The notes under the pieces: generated by a model
The model's input: the letters and a program-made list of their open reading frames with translations, nothing else
Databases searched by the model: none
What the model was told of the DNA's origin: nothing
Part shown: one piece after another, positions 43,399-46,277 of the stretch
How positions within the stretch are numbered: position 1 is the first letter of the stretch
Layout of the letters: every line of letters starts with the position of its first letter
Origin: Bacteroidota bacterium
Lineage (GTDB): Bacteria; Bacteroidota; Bacteroidia; UKL13-3
Length of the DNA: 46,277 nucleotides
NCBI GenBank assembly: GCA_947507965.1
Contig: CANNQU010000019.1
Coordinates: forward strand, 1 to 46,277
Direction of reading: 5' to 3'
Program-made: the position numbers and the translations under genes

Positions 43399-46062
43399 AT
43401 GGGTAACATGAAAAGATTATTCTACATTATCGTTCTGTTGATTATTTTTTTATTGTCTTTTGTTTCTGCAATACAAGCTCAAGGTGCCTGGATTGTAGCA
43501 AATTCCAATCCTTCCTATCCTCGAATAGTTTGTAAACAGGATAGTATCATCAGCATTCAAAATAATTTATTATTAGAGCCACAAAAAAGCATCTATAGTA
43601 GCGTCTATTCCAATGGATTGAGTATTATCCAGCCAGGAAATATAACCGATATCGACCGAAGGACTCGAGGCACTCATTGCAAAAATGCGGCCTTTGCGTA
43701 TTTGATTAATAAAAAAATTTCCGGCAATAACCTGATCACTACGCCAAGCAACGAGAGAGATACCTTGCTAAAAAGAGCTCTTACCTTGCTTAACAACATG
43801 AATTATGGAGTAGATTCGATTACCTTTTCCAATCTTACCGCCTATGATAGCTGGCAATGGCGAAGCAAAGAAATCATCAATTACGCCTTGGCCTACGATG
43901 GTTTGAAAGGTGCTCTGGTGAAAGATAGTTTACTTCTTACGGCAAAGGCAAACTTGCAGTTGTTTACCGGAAACTTATATAAAGAATGCCATCGAAGTTT
44001 ACTCGGAAATTCGTTTTGGACCTTCAATAAAAATAATTTTGCACTCATCATGTGTGCCGCCTTAGGCACTAGTGCTATTGTTATTAACGATGCCACAAGC
44101 AGCAATTTTAACTTTCAACCCAGTGCCTGGCTGTATTGTGCGCTGGCACGTACAGATAGCCTTTTTTGGTTTGATGTTAACCATAAAAGTATCAAAGGCA
44201 AACTCTCCGGATATGCCGAGAGCCCATACTATTTTTTATACGCACTGCAGCATCTCAATTCATTTTTTATTGGGCTCAATAATTATGTGAATGATGATTA
44301 TATTTATACTAACTATGCTACTAATATTAAAAATATAGTACAGCCACTGCATGATACCGATTACAACACATTATTCGACTGGCTCTATCTTATTCGCATG
44401 CCTGATGGCCGAGTACCCGCCATAGACGATACCTACCAGGATGTGTATAACACCCAACTGGCACTTACCGGCCGACGTAAATATTACACTCGAAATTTCT
44501 ATGACAAGATGAGTAAATATCAAAGTAATAGTTTTATCAATTCGTTGTATGGCGCGGATGATTATAAAGTTAACTTCTTGGGATTAAATTATACTCAATA
44601 CAATACTACTTTTAATGAATCACCTACCCAGTTTTTGAAAGATGCCGGTGATATTGTATTTAGAAGTGGATGGGATAGTGCTGCAAATTATATGCATATC
44701 ACAGCCGAAAGCGGTATTCCACGCCTGGAAGGTGGAGGGCATAATCAAGCCGACGAGATGAGTTTTATCATCCATAGTAAAGGGCAATTAGTAGCTCTTG
44801 ATGCCGGATATATTCAATACAATCAGCGCAGTAGTGTAGGCCAGGCAAGTAATCATAATATGCTTTTGGTTGATGGGCAGGGCACTACCTGCGGGGCACC
44901 AGGAAACAGCGGAGGGGCTGATGTAACGATCTTTAATGCTTTTACGACGCCAAGTTTTGAGTATTCGGAAACACATACCAATTATAATAATACCAATATC
45001 GTGAGATGTGCCATGATGCTGAATAAAAGATACTTTGCCTTATGGGATTTTGCTTCCTCTAATGCTATTAGAACCTATACCTGGCAGTTGCATGGCTACG
45101 GCTTGGAAAACGGAAATGACAGCCTGGGTTATTTTGTTGATAGCACGCAAAATGGATTTTGTACATGGAGAAAAAACGATGTTACCTTGCAAGCCAATAT
45201 CATTGCCAAAGAGGCTAACCCAAACTTTAGAAAAATTACCAATATCCATGAACTCTCTTATAATCAGCCGGAAAGTCATACCGCCCTTATGGTTGATGTA
45301 AACAACAAACTTAATCTTTCAATAGGCGCAGTTCTTTATCCATACACCATATTGACAGACACCATAGAGAACTCACCTAATTTAATTACCGTTAGAAATG
45401 GAAAACGGAAAGAATATTTTAGCTTACTAAATGAAACAGAGTCGAAAATAACCGGTTCTTCCGATGCCGTTTATTGCAAATTAGAGGATGACAGTGTGAA
45501 ATTGATTTTTTCGAGAAATGGAACACAAACGTATCGATACGAAATCAACCCCGGCATTTTTTCGGCAAAAGATATTATTGTAAGCACTGCCATAGCGTCG
45601 AACCTTTATATAGAAGACCCTCTTTCACAACATATCCTTGTTTATATAAACAATGCAAATACCATTCATCTCAATACGCATTACATCCCAATTTCTGTTA
45701 CCGGTAATAACCTTATCAGCTGGCGATTGGTGGGAATCAATAAAACGCTTGAAATGATAACCAATGGTGAAGGCGAAATTGTTATTCAATGCAATGGCAC
45801 ACGCATTGTTCATGTTGGAATTGGAGTAAACAATACAGGGGAAACGACGTTATTAATTTATCCGAACCCGATTTCTAATGGTGTCAATATTGTATCCGAA
45901 ATTCCAATAAAAACAATAGCATTATACACTACCAATGGTTTAAAGATACTCCAAGACACAACGACTCGTATTAACCTAGAAGCATTACCTGCAGGGTTAT
46001 ATATGCTCTCCATAGAAACTGAAGATGGCGTTATACAGTATCGTAAAATCCAAAAATTATAA
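43399..46062 (+). CDS. secreted heparinase II/III-type polysaccharide lyase, T9SS sorted
   Basis: An 887-residue exported protein. Signal peptide from either ATG 43399 or ATG 43408 (KRLFYIIVLLIIFLLSF, cleavage near IQAQ). Residues about 60-400 are an alpha/alpha toroid-like region rich in Tyr, Trp and Asn (YDSWQWRSKEIINYALAYDG). The central part has the heparinase II/III C-terminal motifs PRLEGGGHNQADEMSF and SNHNMLLVDG, with His residues in catalytic-type positions. Residues about 815-887 are a T9SS type A sorting domain (IYPNPISNGV ... AGLYMLSIETEDG). It probably cleaves a uronic-acid polysaccharide outside the cell; the substrate is unknown. Confidence 0.85.
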   Translation: MGNMKRLFYIIVLLIIFLLSFVSAIQAQGAWIVANSNPSYPRIVCKQDSIISIQNNLLLEPQKSIYSSVYSNGLSIIQPGNITDIDRRTRGTHCKNAAFAYLINKKISGNNLITTPSNERDTLLKRALTLLNNMNYGVDSITFSNLTAYDSWQWRSKEIINYALAYDGLKGALVKDSLLLTAKANLQLFTGNLYKECHRSLLGNSFWTFNKNNFALIMCAALGTSAIVINDATSSNFNFQPSAWLYCALARTDSLFWFDVNHKSIKGKLSGYAESPYYFLYALQHLNSFFIGLNNYVNDDYIYTNYATNIKNIVQPLHDTDYNTLFDWLYLIRMPDGRVPAIDDTYQDVYNTQLALTGRRKYYTRNFYDKMSKYQSNSFINSLYGADDYKVNFLGLNYTQYNTTFNESPTQFLKDAGDIVFRSGWDSAANYMHITAESGIPRLEGGGHNQADEMSFIIHSKGQLVALDAGYIQYNQRSSVGQASNHNMLLVDGQGTTCGAPGNSGGADVTIFNAFTTPSFEYSETHTNYNNTNIVRCAMMLNKRYFALWDFASSNAIRTYTWQLHGYGLENGNDSLGYFVDSTQNGFCTWRKNDVTLQANIIAKEANPNFRKITNIHELSYNQPESHTALMVDVNNKLNLSIGAVLYPYTILTDTIENSPNLITVRNGKRKEYFSLLNETESKITGSSDAVYCKLEDDSVKLIFSRNGTQTYRYEINPGIFSAKDIIVSTAIASNLYIEDPLSQHILVYINNANTIHLNTHYIPISVTGNNLISWRLVGINKTLEMITNGEGEIVIQCNGTRIVHVGIGVNNTGETTLLIYPNPISNGVNIVSEIPIKTIALYTTNGLKILQDTTTRINLEALPAGLYMLSIETEDGVIQYRKIQKL

Positions 46063-46078
46063 TATCAAAAATTGATAT
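46062..46078 (+). terminator. weak AT-rich hairpin after the heparinase gene
   Basis: ATATCAA and TTGATAT form a 7-bp AT-rich stem with a 3-base loop right at the stop codon, followed by CTATTTCTTTT. The position suits a terminator, but the stem has only one G-C pair. Confidence 0.3.
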
Positions 46079-46158
46079 CTATTTCTTTTGTGAAGTCGAT
46101 TTTTATTCTACACCAAAGCGTCAGGTACTGGGTTATTCCGAATTTGATGTGCTGGGTT

Positions 46159-46267
46159 AAGCTTAATTTCCAATGCTGGTCAAGTAAGAACAAAGAAACC
46201 CTTGTCTCTGCCATTAATCTTGGATAGAAGTTTTTTAAGATGAAATACAATAGATCCTTCCTTCGTC
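46159..46267 (-). repeat. 109-bp dispersed repeat, copy B
   Basis: Inverted copy of 237-345, the same length and about 95 percent identical by eye. It reaches to ten bases from the window end and contains the agatccttccttcgtc motif of the 5' repeat cluster. Bases 46079-46158 between the last gene and this copy hold nothing recognisable. Confidence 0.85.
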
Positions 46268-46277
46268 TGGATGACAA

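Noticed and set aside
46065-46277. A minus-strand frame with SLFLLDQHWKLS at the 3' end
   Set aside because: The matching stretch in copy A is cut by a stop and differs at several coding positions; it is dispersed repeat DNA, not a gene.

Overview
The window looks like chromosomal DNA from a member of the Bacteroidota, probably a free-living, gliding or surface-secreting lineage. Several features point there: candidate -7 elements of the TAnnTTTG type in front of many genes, A-rich leaders with few Shine-Dalgarno sites, a lipidated TamL, GldC, a PorE-like type IX secretion (T9SS) lipoprotein, and three large secreted proteins with C-terminal T9SS sorting domains. I cannot name a genus. Both ends of the window fall in copies of the same dispersed repeat in opposite orientation (237-345 and 46159-46267), which is what an assembly contig broken at repeats would look like.

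Layout. 1-431: a cluster of degenerate dispersed repeats. 432-3821: a small W-rich secreted protein, a PorE-like TPR/propeller/OmpA lipoprotein and a DUF6498-like membrane protein. 3914-8670: nuoABCDEF, the first six genes of respiratory complex I; nuoG and the membrane-arm genes do not follow. 8884-11824: a GT39-like membrane glycosyltransferase converging on hisS. 11949-12066: a CAU-anticodon tRNA and its terminator.

12147-15934: an arsenic-type operon and the most distinctive part of the window. It has an ArsR repressor, a TM0996-type small thioredoxin, a rhodanese with a tail of Cys-Cys pairs, an ArsP-type organoarsenical permease, a lipoprotein that fuses a second rhodanese to an ArsF-like nitroreductase-subunit domain, and an ArsG-type efflux permease. 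Two near-identical TTCG-N9-CGAAT palindromes, one before arsR and one before the second gene, each overlap a candidate promoter element. Together the genes suggest reduction, thiol handling and export of organic (nitro-aromatic and methyl or phenyl) arsenicals. No arsC or Acr3 gene is present.

16058-28032: a TonB-dependent receptor, a TrmH-type RNA methyltransferase divergent from tamL by 2 bp, a YafV-type omega-amidase, a secreted cytochrome c/copper-monooxygenase-like protein, and a 1233-residue secreted CotH-kinase protein with seven Ig-like repeats. 28145-32609: rpoC with its own promoter and terminator and, unusually, no rpoB in front of it. 32625-40712 (minus strand): aldo/keto reductase, glutaryl-CoA dehydrogenase, an RprY-like response regulator, an unknown protein, an acyl-CoA thioesterase, an MCE/MlaD protein and an outer-membrane beta-barrel receptor. 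40819-46062: an unknown exported protein, an antiquitin-type aldehyde dehydrogenase, gldC and a secreted heparinase II/III-type lyase. The dehydrogenase and the glutaryl-CoA dehydrogenase both fit lysine or 2-aminoadipate breakdown. No rRNA, CRISPR array, insertion sequence or phage gene was seen.
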